From: an uncultured bacterium
GTDB lineage: Bacteria; Bacillota; Clostridia; Lachnospirales; Lachnospiraceae
Assembly: GCA_947243845.1 (NCBI GenBank)
Contig: CAMXIF010000004.1
Span: 62,001-126,000, forward strand
Length of the DNA stretch: 64,000 nt
Reading direction: 5' to 3'
Shown: positions 52,999 to 62,822 of the stretch, one piece after another
Position numbering within the stretch: position 1 is the stretch's first letter
Layout: each line of letters begins with the position of its first letter
Translations under genes and position numbers: made by a program
Notes under the pieces: generated by a model
What the model was told of the DNA's origin: nothing
Databases searched by the model: none
Seen by the model: only the letters and a program-made list of their open reading frames with translations

Positions 52999-53796
52999 CT
53001 ACTCTTCCCTCTCTCTTTCCATCGGATATATTCCGTGCCGCTTCATGTACTGAAGCGATTCTCTCTGTGCCTCATAACCATTTACTTCTATCAGCACCGG
53101 CGCTTCTACCCGATTCTGTCTGATCAGACAATCAAATTCCTGCCAGTCCAGTGTTCCGGCGCCCACCGCCAGATGCAGGTCATTTTGCAGATCATTGTCA
53201 TTGATGTGTATATGGCGGATATACGGGGCAAGTGTCTCAATCCACTCCCGTCCCGAACGTCCGAAAAGCATGGCGTGCGCATAATCCAGGCAGACTCCGA
53301 AATTCTTGACATCCCGCATCTTCTCCGCCAGCCCTGCCAGAATATCCGGCGCCTCATCAAACATATTCTCCATATAAATCTGCTGTGCAGGATATTGTTG
53401 TGCAATCTCCGTAAAGAATGCTGCGTTTCTGTCACGCCAGTTATTCAGATAATGTGCTGCCCGAAACCCGGCCAGGCGTCCCGTATGAAACACAACGCCC
53501 TTCAGCCCCATACGCTTCGCAATCTCCATGGACTGACGTATCCGCAGCATGGAAGCATCCCTGATCAGGGGATCATCACTGTGGATCGTCACATCTAAGA
53601 ATGCACCGTGCATGGTATCCTTGGAGAAATTTCCGGAAGTTTTATAGTCTTCTATGATTTTCTTCTGCTTCTCGGAATCATCCATGACTTTCGCTATATA
53701 AAAATCATTATATTCAAATGCGCATCCGTACTCTGTTGCCAGAGCGCACATCCGCTCCATATCTTTCCTGTCGGGAACCAAATACAGCTTACTCAT
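52999..53796 (-). CDS. Sugar phosphate isomerase/epimerase-like TIM-barrel protein
   Basis: A 265-residue xylose-isomerase-like TIM barrel: LKGVVFHTGRLAGFR, QQIYMENMFDEAPDIL, FGVCLDYAHAMLFG, IRHIHINDN and VEAPVLIEVNGYE supply the Glu, His and Asp metal ligands of the family. Enzymes of this group isomerise sugars or act on inositols and hydroxypyruvate. GGAGGAAAA before ATG. Its place between a cyclase and an HD-GYP gene is unusual; the substrate may be a signalling-linked or cell-surface sugar. Confidence 0.85.
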   Translation of the reverse strand: MSKLYLVPDRKDMERMCALATEYGCAFEYNDFYIAKVMDDSEKQKKIIEDYKTSGNFSKDTMHGAFLDVTIHSDDPLIRDASMLRIRQSMEIAKRMGLKGVVFHTGRLAGFRAAHYLNNWRDRNAAFFTEIAQQYPAQQIYMENMFDEAPDILAGLAEKMRDVKNFGVCLDYAHAMLFGRSGREWIETLAPYIRHIHINDNDLQNDLHLAVGAGTLDWQEFDCLIRQNRVEAPVLIEVNGYEAQRESLQYMKRHGIYPMEREREE

Positions 53797-53872
53797 TTTT
53801 CCTCCATTACCAATCCAGCTTATTAAACCTGATTACTCTCCAGAAATTTTACGCAACTCTTTTCTCTTCCTG

Positions 53873-55678
53873 TTACGCCTTTTTTACTTCATCCACCTGA
53901 TACACAAAGACCCCTTTGCTCTTTCCCTTCAGAGGAATCTCTCCGATGGGTGTCACAGTCACTCTGTCCTTTACTGCCTCATAAACCTCACTGCTGATCA
54001 GAATCTGACCAGGTCTGGCATTGCTCTCCAATCTGGCGGCCGTATTGACAGTATCACCGATGGCCGTATAGTCCATTCGGAAGTCACAGCCGATATTTCC
54101 CACAACGGCATTGCCGCAGTTGACACCAATCCCAAAGGAAACGCTCTTACCATATCTTTGACGGAATTTCTCGACAATCGCTTCCGCTCCTGCCTGCATA
54201 TCCCATGCGGTAGCAACCGCCCGGAAAATATAATCATCCAAATCGAAGGGCGCATTGAATACCGCCATGGTCGCGTCCCCCACAAATTTATCCAGGGTTC
54301 CACCATTGTCAAAAATAGCCTGCGTGGTAAGTCCCAGATACTCATTCAAAATCTCCACCACTTCCTCCGGCTTTAAGCTTTCCGACATTGTGGTAAAGCC
54401 GCGGATATCTACAAACAGCACTGCAATATGGCGGTTCTCACCACCAATCACCAGTTCAAAATCCCTATCTTTGCTAATCTTATCTACCACCTGGGGCGCA
54501 ACATACTGTTTAAAGACATTGATCACCCGCCGTCTGCGCATGATCTCCGCCAAATATCTGCGCACCATCTGTACCAGATAGATCACGATCAGACAGACCG
54601 GCCAAAGGATTGTCGGAACAATCCATCCGTTCCCATACATTATTTTTACAAAGATGAGATTAAGCACAATCAGGACTGCCAGCAGAATCGTAGAATACAG
54701 CATCCTTATTTTTTCACTGCAAATATAGAATACGCCGCACAGAAGCGCCGCCGCCAGCGCGTAAGCAAAAGGTGATATCGGAAGCTGTGTCTTGCCTTCC
54801 AACAGTGCCTCTATAATGTTGGCATGAATCTCCACCCCGTACATCTGACTGTTGTGAGCGATAGCCGGCATATAGGCATCCTGCATACCCACCGCATAAG
54901 CGCCCACCAGCACCACCGCATCCTGAAAGATTGCCGGATCTACTGTGCCATCCAGCACATCTGCCATAGAGACCACACTGTAGCCTCCCGCCTTAGCGGA
55001 ATAGGTGAAATAAAACCGGTTATTTCTTCCATAAACAGCCGGAAATACCGCTTCCTCTCCCCGGCTCTCCTGATAGATTTTATAAACCTGAGAAGAAAGA
55101 CTGTACTCCCTTACCCCCTCGTGATCCAGATAGGCCATGGCCTGACGCACATAGCCGTCCGTATCCACAAAGGTATTGGCAAATCCAAGCATTACCTGAC
55201 TTTTTAAGCTATCATAAGGTTCGATCACATAATCCACGTGATAGGGATTATAGACAATCTTCCCGTCCGCTCCTGTTTCGGGCTGTTCTTTAAAAGAAAA
55301 ACTCATGGCCGTCACAACATTGCCCGCTTCTCCGCAGACACCGGCAAAATAATCATCCGCCTCCTTGTCAGCCTCTTCACTGTAAATCACATCGAATCCG
55401 ATGACTGCCGGCCGCACCTTGCCCGTACCGTTTAATAAAGATACAAGCCTGGCCGGAATCTCCCTGCTCCAGGTGTTAACCGGGCCATATTTTTCCAGCG
55501 TCTTATCATCAATCCCTATGATATATATTTTCTTGTTGGTGACACTCTCCCTCTGGTTCAGCCTGTCGGATATTCCCATATCCAGAAATCCCGCCGTACC
55601 AAAATACAACAAAGCCAGAGAGGCCAGAATAACGGCGGCAGTAACCGCCGCCGTTTTCATTTTACTCAGATATTTCAT
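53873..55678 (-). CDS. CHASE2-domain adenylate cyclase (class III)
   Basis: A 601-residue protein. An N-terminal helix, a CHASE2 extracellular sensor (about 30-290), three membrane helices (about 305-375) and a cytoplasmic class III cyclase (about 400-590): VLFVDIRGFT supplies one metal Asp, LDKFVGDATMAVF the second Asp and the purine-binding Lys, and YTAIGDTVNTAARLE the rest. The Lys with Thr in place of Asp (YTAIG) fits class IIIb adenylate cyclases. Product cAMP is predicted, not shown. Follows the FecR-domain gene by 22 bases. Confidence 0.88.
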   Translation of the reverse strand: MKYLSKMKTAAVTAAVILASLALLYFGTAGFLDMGISDRLNQRESVTNKKIYIIGIDDKTLEKYGPVNTWSREIPARLVSLLNGTGKVRPAVIGFDVIYSEEADKEADDYFAGVCGEAGNVVTAMSFSFKEQPETGADGKIVYNPYHVDYVIEPYDSLKSQVMLGFANTFVDTDGYVRQAMAYLDHEGVREYSLSSQVYKIYQESRGEEAVFPAVYGRNNRFYFTYSAKAGGYSVVSMADVLDGTVDPAIFQDAVVLVGAYAVGMQDAYMPAIAHNSQMYGVEIHANIIEALLEGKTQLPISPFAYALAAALLCGVFYICSEKIRMLYSTILLAVLIVLNLIFVKIMYGNGWIVPTILWPVCLIVIYLVQMVRRYLAEIMRRRRVINVFKQYVAPQVVDKISKDRDFELVIGGENRHIAVLFVDIRGFTTMSESLKPEEVVEILNEYLGLTTQAIFDNGGTLDKFVGDATMAVFNAPFDLDDYIFRAVATAWDMQAGAEAIVEKFRQRYGKSVSFGIGVNCGNAVVGNIGCDFRMDYTAIGDTVNTAARLESNARPGQILISSEVYEAVKDRVTVTPIGEIPLKGKSKGVFVYQVDEVKKA

Positions 55679-55700
55679 CTCGTTCTATCTAATGTCCTTC

Positions 55701-57050
55701 CTACTTCCAGGATATTGTCGTATTGGCCTCAATCTTGGTTGTAAAATCAAAATCCCACTCGCCGCTCTGCGCCGGCATAAGCATGGGCGCTGAGACCGAC
55801 TCTCCGACTAATACTGTCTGTGTTGCAAATACCTTGCCCTGATACATAAAGGTCACTGTGTAAGTCACCGGCTTTGAGGGCTTATCGTGATCCGGTTTAT
55901 CCTTATCCGGCTTATCATGATCTGATCTGTCATCGTCCGAATCATCATCTGATTCATCATCCGCTGAATCGTTACCGTTATTTTCTTCCTGAGCGTCTCC
56001 GCCGTCTGCATTACTATTCTCAACGTTACTGTTATTTACCGGTACCACTGCCTTTGGCGGTGTATTCGGCTGAACCTGCGGCTGCGGCTGCGGCAACGGC
56101 TGTTCTACCGGCTGTTTCGATGTAGAAGTATCCTGCCCGTTTTCAGCTGATTGTGCCGAAGCCTTCTTTCCTGTATCTGCCTTCGCCTGCACCTGTTCAT
56201 CTGTATTCTCATCCGCAGCGTTCTCTGCGGCAGCTTCCACTGTCTCCGACTGTTCTGCCTGTTCCGTCTGCTGTGCTTCACTCTCTGATACTTCGCTGAC
56301 ATCCTCTGCTTCAGAAGCCAACTGTGTCAGTTCCTCCGGCGATATCCCCGCCATAGACTGTCCGTCCTGCGCCATGCCGATCAGATTCTCAATCGCCTGA
56401 CTGGGAAGTTCCTCATAGGCAATATCCTTCACTTCATCCATCGTTCCATCTTTATGTACAGTCACTTCGCTGCCTGCCGGAACTAAGATTTCTTCCCCAT
56501 AAGTTCCATCCGGAAGAATCGGACTCACCCCGACTTTTCCCTGAAAACAACACATCTTTGTATTTTGATCGCCATTCTCATCCACATACAGTTCCACTCG
56601 ATAGATCGTCCCGCGGACTGCCATCACGGAATTGGGCGTGGAAGTTTCATACTGGGATCCCTCACTCAAGGGATGCTGAATCTCATTGGTAATAGCGCCC
56701 TGCTCCAGACAGATCTTCGTCTTAGAATCGGCATCCGTCCCTTCCGCTTCCACGGAAAAGACCGTATCCGCCTCTGCCATCACATATTTATCGTCATCCA
56801 ATTTCATGCGCATACTGGACTCTGCCGCCACGCTGACGCGGTCCCCGGATTCCAGATACAGGTTTTCCGCCGCATCCATGGAACCCACAGTCTCCCGCTC
56901 GATCACGGCGCTTCCTTCCACATCATAGACCATTATGGACCGGAAGGCCTCTTCCTTCTTTGATAAAAGTACAACCAGCGCCACAGCGATTACAGCCACC
57001 GCGGCACAAACACATATTATGATCTTCTTATATGACATCTGTTTAAGCAT
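55701..57050 (-). CDS. FecR-domain protein with proline/acidic linker and C-terminal repeat
   Basis: A 449-residue protein. One membrane helix (about 8-30), an extracytoplasmic FecR domain (about 40-200; STPNSVMAVRGTIYRVE), a long Glu/Gln/Pro-rich linker with HDKPD/KDKPD repeats near 375-395, and a C-terminal InlB-like repeat (VTFMYQGKVFATQTVLVGES). FecR domains couple signals to cyclases or sigma regulators and often sit beside CHASE2 cyclases. ATG at 57050 (RBS GAGGGG); GTG at 57053 is possible. In the same operon as the cyclase. Confidence 0.85.
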   Translation of the reverse strand: MLKQMSYKKIIICVCAAVAVIAVALVVLLSKKEEAFRSIMVYDVEGSAVIERETVGSMDAAENLYLESGDRVSVAAESSMRMKLDDDKYVMAEADTVFSVEAEGTDADSKTKICLEQGAITNEIQHPLSEGSQYETSTPNSVMAVRGTIYRVELYVDENGDQNTKMCCFQGKVGVSPILPDGTYGEEILVPAGSEVTVHKDGTMDEVKDIAYEELPSQAIENLIGMAQDGQSMAGISPEELTQLASEAEDVSEVSESEAQQTEQAEQSETVEAAAENAADENTDEQVQAKADTGKKASAQSAENGQDTSTSKQPVEQPLPQPQPQVQPNTPPKAVVPVNNSNVENSNADGGDAQEENNGNDSADDESDDDSDDDRSDHDKPDKDKPDHDKPSKPVTYTVTFMYQGKVFATQTVLVGESVSAPMLMPAQSGEWDFDFTTKIEANTTISWK

Positions 57051-57092
57051 CACTCATCACGCCCCTCTTTCGGCTCACTGTTTTCTCTGATT

Positions 57093-58202
57093 CTAATATT
57101 TGATAAAGGTATAATTACCGTCTGAACCCACATAAAAGGTACTGCTGCCCTGATAGACGGATTTGTCACCTGACAGTTTCCATTTTCCTGCCGCCAGCTG
57201 ATATTCCTTGCCTGACTTCAACGAATAGGTTCCGTTCTTAGAAATCACATCCGTCTCTTCACCCGGATTTTCTTCGAGTATGGTAATACTGTAACTTGTC
57301 GTGTTTCCCGCCTTATCCTTGGCCTTGATTACACAGGAGGTGCCATTTGCCACCACCTTATAGCTTCCATCTGCTTCCGGAACTGCCGGCTGTTCATTGA
57401 TCGTGACACTTTCTAAATTGTCATCCACCACCTGGAATACGGTGCCATCCGGATAAGTCCCCCCATTCTCTATCCCTGTTACCTTGGGATTCTCTGTATC
57501 CACCACGACTCCGCCGGCCCAGGCATAGGCAATCTGGTCGTCCTCGCCCACCGCTTTTACATACAGAACATAATTTCCATCATTTAATACCGGGATATTC
57601 ACGGAAGGAGAGTTCCCCGTTTCCCCCTGTCCCCAGTACAGTTTTTCCACCTGTTCTTCATCTTTTACCTCGCCATCTTTGTCAACTTTATCCAGATGGC
57701 AGAACAGTGTAACATCATAACCATCCTGACTTGCCGAAACATCAAACAAAGATGCCCAGGTATTCACATATTCAAACTCTATCTTACCGCCTAAAGTGTG
57801 TTGGGTTTTATCCTGCCCCTGCCTTTTAATAACAATCACAGGCGCTCCCACACTCTCTGGGGATTCCGGCGCCCTTGCAGGCGCTTTCTGTATGATCTCC
57901 GGAATAATCTCCTCGCTGCCGTCATTATCATCAACCACTTCACCACCGGCACTTTCGTCATCCGCTTCGACATCATCCTCTAAAGTGTCCTCCTGGGATA
58001 AATCAGCTTCGTCATCCGGGATAATGTCTGTGTCCGGAGTATCCGCCTCATCCTGAGCCTCGTTATCCACGACAACATTCTCTCCAGTATCCTGAACAGT
58101 TTCTTCATCCTGCTCCGCCGCCAGCATCGTACTCACAGGCATCGCACACCCAAGCAGTACTGCCAGACCCAGGGCCGCCAACTTTTTCCAATTCCTGTAC
58201 AT
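57093..58202 (-). CDS. Secreted acidic protein, first gene of the signalling operon
   Basis: A 369-residue protein. Signal peptide (MYRNWKKLAALGLAVLLGCAM.. with an AxA-like site near residue 30), an acidic Asp/Glu-rich region (about 40-110), then Ig-like or adhesion-type beta domains (LNDGNYVLYVKAVGEDD; TGIENGGTYPDGTVFQVVDD) and a C-terminal SGKEYQLAAGKWKL..YQGSSTFYVG beta module. ATG at 58202 follows CTGGAGGCGG. Probably cell-wall-associated. A TTGACC-N17-TAAAAT promoter lies upstream. Confidence 0.8.
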   Translation of the reverse strand: MYRNWKKLAALGLAVLLGCAMPVSTMLAAEQDEETVQDTGENVVVDNEAQDEADTPDTDIIPDDEADLSQEDTLEDDVEADDESAGGEVVDDNDGSEEIIPEIIQKAPARAPESPESVGAPVIVIKRQGQDKTQHTLGGKIEFEYVNTWASLFDVSASQDGYDVTLFCHLDKVDKDGEVKDEEQVEKLYWGQGETGNSPSVNIPVLNDGNYVLYVKAVGEDDQIAYAWAGGVVVDTENPKVTGIENGGTYPDGTVFQVVDDNLESVTINEQPAVPEADGSYKVVANGTSCVIKAKDKAGNTTSYSITILEENPGEETDVISKNGTYSLKSGKEYQLAAGKWKLSGDKSVYQGSSTFYVGSDGNYTFIKY

Positions 58203-58294
58203 ATTCCACCGCCTCCAGTTCTTACACTTGAAACTCAAATTGCCCTTATGATACACACATACTTTTAAATATATATCGCCTTTTCTATCATAAT

Positions 58295-58323
58295 ATTTTA
58301 CACGTAACCCATAATTTGGTCAA
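58295..58323 (-). promoter_or_regulatory. Promoter of the signalling operon
   Basis: Minus strand TTGACC (complement of 58318-58323), 17-base spacer, TAAAAT (complement of 58295-58300), about 93 bases before the start at 58202. Single promoter for the five genes to 51525. Confidence 0.6.
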
Positions 58324-58468
58324 TAATTTACCATTCTAAATTTTATGGTTTTATACACTTTCTCCTCAGTTTTACGATGCAGCATTCATTAATTAAAATC
58401 CATTAACTTTGACATTTTTTGTTTTGCAAGTTTGTGCTGCGCTTGTTACAACCTTTATAATTATCTCG

Positions 58469-60670
58469 CTACTTCCCTTCCACCACAAACAGCCTCGCCA
58501 TCACCGGCTTCTCAAAAGTAACCGTCAATACCTCATCCTTAACCACAAAGCTGACCGGCTCCTTCTCCGGATAAATGCAGGATACCTGCACTGCGTCTTT
58601 CGCAAATGACAGACCACCCAGCGGTATGGACAGGGTTGTGTCAGAACATATGGTGCCAGCTTTGATCCGCCTGTCATTGTTCTTTCCTTCCATCTGCCGC
58701 TTCCACACAGCCAGATAGGCCCTGTCTTCTGTCTGCAATCCGCCACAGGCCCACAGGTCTTCATTGTCCGTCACATCCAAAGGCAAAAACGGCACCGCCC
58801 TTTTAATATCCGCACGCATCTTTTTATAACAGGCGATTCCCTCTTTCACCAGTTTCGTCCGCTCTGCGGGAAGTTCCGCCAGATGGCCGCTCTGGTGAAT
58901 CCGGCCCAGCATGGCATTTACCATGTTATAGATGACTTCCTCCTTATCTCCCTTCCGCATGGGATAAGACCACACAGCCGCCTGTTCCGGTGTTACTCCG
59001 GCCCCGGCATTGGCCGCAATCGTGGCATAGTTGCGGTAATCTTCCTGATCGGAAGTGGACTGGATACTGTAACGGGAAAGTAAAGCATAGTCAATCCGCA
59101 GACCGCCGCTGGAGCAGTTCTCGATCACCAGATCCGGATATCTTCTAAACACATCATCCAGCCACGCAAGATATGCCTTCTCATGTTCCAGCATCCCCTG
59201 GCCCACACTCTCGGCTCCCAGTTCTGTACCGATGCCCGGCTCGATATTGTAATCCATCTTGATATAGCCCACGCCATATTCATTTACCACCCTGTCAATC
59301 ACCTCATTGACATGGCCGATCACCGCCGGATTGCGGAAATCAAGCTGATACCTGCTTCTGTCAAACACCCTTTTGCCATGACGGACAAAAAACCAGTCAT
59401 CCGGCGCGTTCTTTGCCTTATCACAATTGATTCCCATCACTTCCAGTTCCAGCCAGACCCCGGGAATCATGCCCTTGCTGCGAATATAATCCGTCACTTC
59501 CTTAATACCGCCGGGAAATCTTTCCCTGCATTCCTGCCACTCGCCCACGCTGTCCCACCATTCGCCAGGCGCATACCACCCCGCATCGATCACATAATAC
59601 TCACAGCCACAATCCGCCGCCGCATCGATCAACGGCAATTCCTTCTCGGTGGTCGGATCACCGAACAGACAGTTCATATAATCATTAAAAATAACCGGCA
59701 GAGTTTCATTATCCTTATTTGGTCTGCGAATCAGGCGGCGGTATTTGGTGAGTTCCCCCACCGCCTGCTCGAAACTGTCCTGTGCCACACCCACTGACAC
59801 CGGCACGGAGGTAAAACTCTCTCCCGGCGCCAGATTCTTAAACCAGTGAGACTGCACTTCCGTGGGACCGCTGACACAGACATAGAAATGTGTGTTCTGG
59901 TCACCAATCTCATAATGCCAGGAACCGTTGTGCTCAATCTGCCAGAACAGACTTGTATGAGCCTGTGTATTCTCTATATAACCAAGGGGCAGATATTTCT
60001 TGGAAGACCAGTTTCCGGTATTGGTCACTTCTAACACCTGCGATGTGCGCTGATACACCCCCGGCTGCGTCTGGGTCAGTCCCACATCCCCGAAGGTATA
60101 CTCCTTAATGCTCATCTCTTTCTGCCAGCCGTTGTATGGAATCCGCACCCGCATCTTGGCATCGGAATTATCACTGCCTTCCTTTTCAATGCCTGTATAA
60201 CAGAAAGAAGACAGGTATTCCAGACATTGTGTCTGCTCTCCCTCATTCGTCACTTTATTGAACATTCGGACAATAGATGTTCCGTTATAAAACTGCATCA
60301 CCGTCTCCACACGGACATGAGTCACCGCTCTGTCCTCTTGGGTAATCACCAATCTGCGCCCGGTTTCATTTACGCTGTCTTCCATGCCCACATAGGTGAG
60401 CAGATACCCCGGCGCCGTGACAATATGCTTATTTCCATGTTTCTCATAAGGGCGGTCATAGCCGGATAAACTTATCTGCACCAACTGAAACGCTTCCTCC
60501 AGGAACTGCTCTTTTCTCACCTGGTCTTCCGCTTTACATTCCGGCCCGACTTTACACAACGCTTCCTCACAAAACGCATTCCTGGAAAAGTGAAGGAGTT
60601 TTAACTGCCTTTTCCCGGTAATTCCGAACACTATGTTAATACCATTTTCCTGCACTTTGATATATTCCAT
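58469..60670 (-). CDS. GH36 alpha-galactosidase
   Basis: A 733-residue glycoside hydrolase. N-terminal beta-sandwich (about 1-320), (beta/alpha)8 barrel with the nucleophile Asp in VGYIKMDYNIE and acid/base Asp in STSDQEDYRNY, ENCSSGGLRID before it, and a C-terminal beta domain. Predicted to remove alpha-galactose from raffinose-family sugars or galactomannan. GGAGGAAAATA precedes ATG. No transporter or LacI-type regulator is adjacent, so it is a lone enzyme here. No signal peptide, so it acts in the cytoplasm. Confidence 0.95.
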   Translation of the reverse strand: MEYIKVQENGINIVFGITGKRQLKLLHFSRNAFCEEALCKVGPECKAEDQVRKEQFLEEAFQLVQISLSGYDRPYEKHGNKHIVTAPGYLLTYVGMEDSVNETGRRLVITQEDRAVTHVRVETVMQFYNGTSIVRMFNKVTNEGEQTQCLEYLSSFCYTGIEKEGSDNSDAKMRVRIPYNGWQKEMSIKEYTFGDVGLTQTQPGVYQRTSQVLEVTNTGNWSSKKYLPLGYIENTQAHTSLFWQIEHNGSWHYEIGDQNTHFYVCVSGPTEVQSHWFKNLAPGESFTSVPVSVGVAQDSFEQAVGELTKYRRLIRRPNKDNETLPVIFNDYMNCLFGDPTTEKELPLIDAAADCGCEYYVIDAGWYAPGEWWDSVGEWQECRERFPGGIKEVTDYIRSKGMIPGVWLELEVMGINCDKAKNAPDDWFFVRHGKRVFDRSRYQLDFRNPAVIGHVNEVIDRVVNEYGVGYIKMDYNIEPGIGTELGAESVGQGMLEHEKAYLAWLDDVFRRYPDLVIENCSSGGLRIDYALLSRYSIQSTSDQEDYRNYATIAANAGAGVTPEQAAVWSYPMRKGDKEEVIYNMVNAMLGRIHQSGHLAELPAERTKLVKEGIACYKKMRADIKRAVPFLPLDVTDNEDLWACGGLQTEDRAYLAVWKRQMEGKNNDRRIKAGTICSDTTLSIPLGGLSFAKDAVQVSCIYPEKEPVSFVVKDEVLTVTFEKPVMARLFVVEGK

Positions 60671-60720
60671 TATTTTCCTCCATTCATATCTGTCCGCCTA
60701 TTTGCTACCATAATAGCCTA

Positions 60721-60745
60721 AAAAAACAGGCGGTACAAGACCGCC
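60721..60745 (-). terminator. Terminator after the third ABC permease
   Basis: Minus strand GGCGGT-CTTGT-ACCGCC (complement of 60729-60745) followed by TGTTTTTTT. It separates the ABC module from the alpha-galactosidase gene. Confidence 0.8.
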
Positions 60746-60779
60746 CGAAATATTTTCCAAATTTATTGTTACATCGTTT

Positions 60780-62822
60780 TCATCTCTTATTGATTGTCTC
60801 CACCACCGACATCCCCCGAATCTTTCGTACCGGCCCGGTCATGGCCGCTAATGCCGAAACAGTCATAACCGCCGCAATCACCAGACATTCCGGAAGCGGA
60901 AACCTCCATACATCACCCCATCTCCCGGTGATTGCCCATCGATACAGATAATAATGAATCGGCAGCCCCAGTATAAGTCCTTCTGCCAGTCCGCCGAATA
61001 GATAAGCAAAGGTCTCCGCCGCAATCATCTTCTGCAGCTGCCGGACACTGATCCCAATCGCCCGCATGGCTCCATACTGCCGCATCCGCGCCGCTGCGCC
61101 CATGGCAATACTGTTGATGATATGAAAGGAAGCAATCAGGGCAACTACCGCCAGAAATCCATAGACAAACAGCGCAAAGGAAAAATAAACCGCTCTCGTC
61201 TCCCTGTTTTTGGCCCGGCTGTCTGAAAATCGGTATCCTTCCCCCGCCATACTGCGAATCTCTTCCACCACATCATCAGACAGGTCTCGCAGCTGGATAT
61301 CCAGAATCATCTTCCCCTTCTCATCTGGCATCCCCTCAGAAGCGGCACGTATGAAAACCCGTTCTATCTCTGGATTTTCTTTAAGCCTTGCTATCAGAGA
61401 ATCTGGTATGGCTCCCGTGTTTTCTGAACTGACTATGGATACATCCGGTGTATCAGGCCGCAGACTCACGATCGCATGCTTCATAAAATCAACCCCGATG
61501 CCAAATCCCAGAAACAGGACAATACTGAAGGCAAAGGAGGAGGTCAGCAAAATCAGGTTTTTCCTGCTGCCTGCCGCATGATGCAGTCCCAGTGCCATCT
61601 CCACATGCATCCATCTGGTATGAGCGGCTCTTTTCGCCGCAAACACTGTATCCGCATTACCGGAAACTGCCGTCAGGGGAGATACCGCCGAAGCTTTACG
61701 CGCCGGCGTCCGACTTGCCAAAAGCACCGTCAGCAGACTAATCGCCAGACCGGCACCCATCCCCGGCCAGCTGATTCCCCATGCCGGCATTTCCCGAAAC
61801 CAGGTAGGGGTGATCAGCTGCAGCATCCTGCACAGCGCCCACACCATCACAACACTGCCAAGAAGTCCCTGCGGGATGGATTTCAGACACCAGGAAAGCG
61901 CCTCCATCCGTACATAACGCCGCACCTGCTTTCCGGTCGCACCCAGACACCGCATCATCCCAAAAAACTCTGTTCTTTGTGCCACATTACTGTTCATACT
62001 TCCCAGGATCATCATCATACCGGAAATCGACACCAGCACTGCCAGAATAAAGGCCGCCAGATAAAGCATCATGATGTAATTGTCACTGCTCTGCATCATG
62101 CTGCCCATCAACTTAGCATTTTCACTGACCATATCCTCCGAAATACACAGCTGGCTGCAGATATCCCGGATTGCCTTCTGGATCCTGCAATGAGGAACAA
62201 ATTCCACATAATAGGCAATATCCTCCTTCCGTGTTACGTCCCGGAAACAGGACATATAGGTATCTATATTCATAAACACGCCGAACGCATCTGTTTGTAA
62301 CAGCATAGAAGTATCTTCCACAAAACCGCTGATTCGAAAGGATAAAGAACCGTCAGGCGCTGTTACCTCCACGATATCACCCACACAAAGCCCCTCTCTG
62401 TCCCTCATGCTTTCTGTTACAAGCGCCTCCCCCTCTTCTCTTGGAAATCCGCCGTCCAGCAGACGGGCACCCGGATATATCTCAAAAAAGCTTTCGTCAA
62501 ATCCGCACAGCACTGTCTGCACTCCTGCAACCGAATACCCCATATCAAGTTTATAGTTAGCCGCCGCGTAACGTACCGCTGTCTTTACCTCCGGTCTGGC
62601 GGCAAGCAGTGTCATCTGCTCCTCATCCAGTTCCCGGAACATCACGTGCCATGCGCCGTCCGTCATCACTGCCAGATTTTTCTGGCTTTGCAGGAACATA
62701 TCTGCCATACCAAAGATTGCGGAGATTAAAAAGACAGAAATGATAATACACCATCTTGTCATCCGAGTCTGTCTGCGGTGTATCTTTGCCGAAATGGATA
62801 TCAGATTAAGATAATTTTTCAT
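60780..62822 (-). CDS. FtsX-type ABC permease of the third export module
   Basis: A 680-residue permease with helices at about 25-45, 250-280, 300-340, 355-375 (first FtsX core), then about 420-440, 560-585, 600-625 and 645-665 (second core). ATG at 62822 is preferred because GGGAGG lies 8 bases upstream; the ATG at 62828 is too close. Starts in the last codons of the ATPase gene. Same architecture as 39818-42325, so a paralogous envelope exporter. Confidence 0.87.
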   Translation of the reverse strand: MKNYLNLISISAKIHRRQTRMTRWCIIISVFLISAIFGMADMFLQSQKNLAVMTDGAWHVMFRELDEEQMTLLAARPEVKTAVRYAAANYKLDMGYSVAGVQTVLCGFDESFFEIYPGARLLDGGFPREEGEALVTESMRDREGLCVGDIVEVTAPDGSLSFRISGFVEDTSMLLQTDAFGVFMNIDTYMSCFRDVTRKEDIAYYVEFVPHCRIQKAIRDICSQLCISEDMVSENAKLMGSMMQSSDNYIMMLYLAAFILAVLVSISGMMMILGSMNSNVAQRTEFFGMMRCLGATGKQVRRYVRMEALSWCLKSIPQGLLGSVVMVWALCRMLQLITPTWFREMPAWGISWPGMGAGLAISLLTVLLASRTPARKASAVSPLTAVSGNADTVFAAKRAAHTRWMHVEMALGLHHAAGSRKNLILLTSSFAFSIVLFLGFGIGVDFMKHAIVSLRPDTPDVSIVSSENTGAIPDSLIARLKENPEIERVFIRAASEGMPDEKGKMILDIQLRDLSDDVVEEIRSMAGEGYRFSDSRAKNRETRAVYFSFALFVYGFLAVVALIASFHIINSIAMGAAARMRQYGAMRAIGISVRQLQKMIAAETFAYLFGGLAEGLILGLPIHYYLYRWAITGRWGDVWRFPLPECLVIAAVMTVSALAAMTGPVRKIRGMSVVETINKR

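Noticed and set aside
55880-55960. Short tandem repeats that could suggest a CRISPR or satellite
   Set aside because: They are in-frame Asp/Lys/Pro repeats of the FecR-domain protein, without spacers.
61476-62300. Plus-strand ORF of 274 codons
   Set aside because: Antisense to the FtsX permease; rich in His/Gln/Arg with no domain, typical of a shadow frame.
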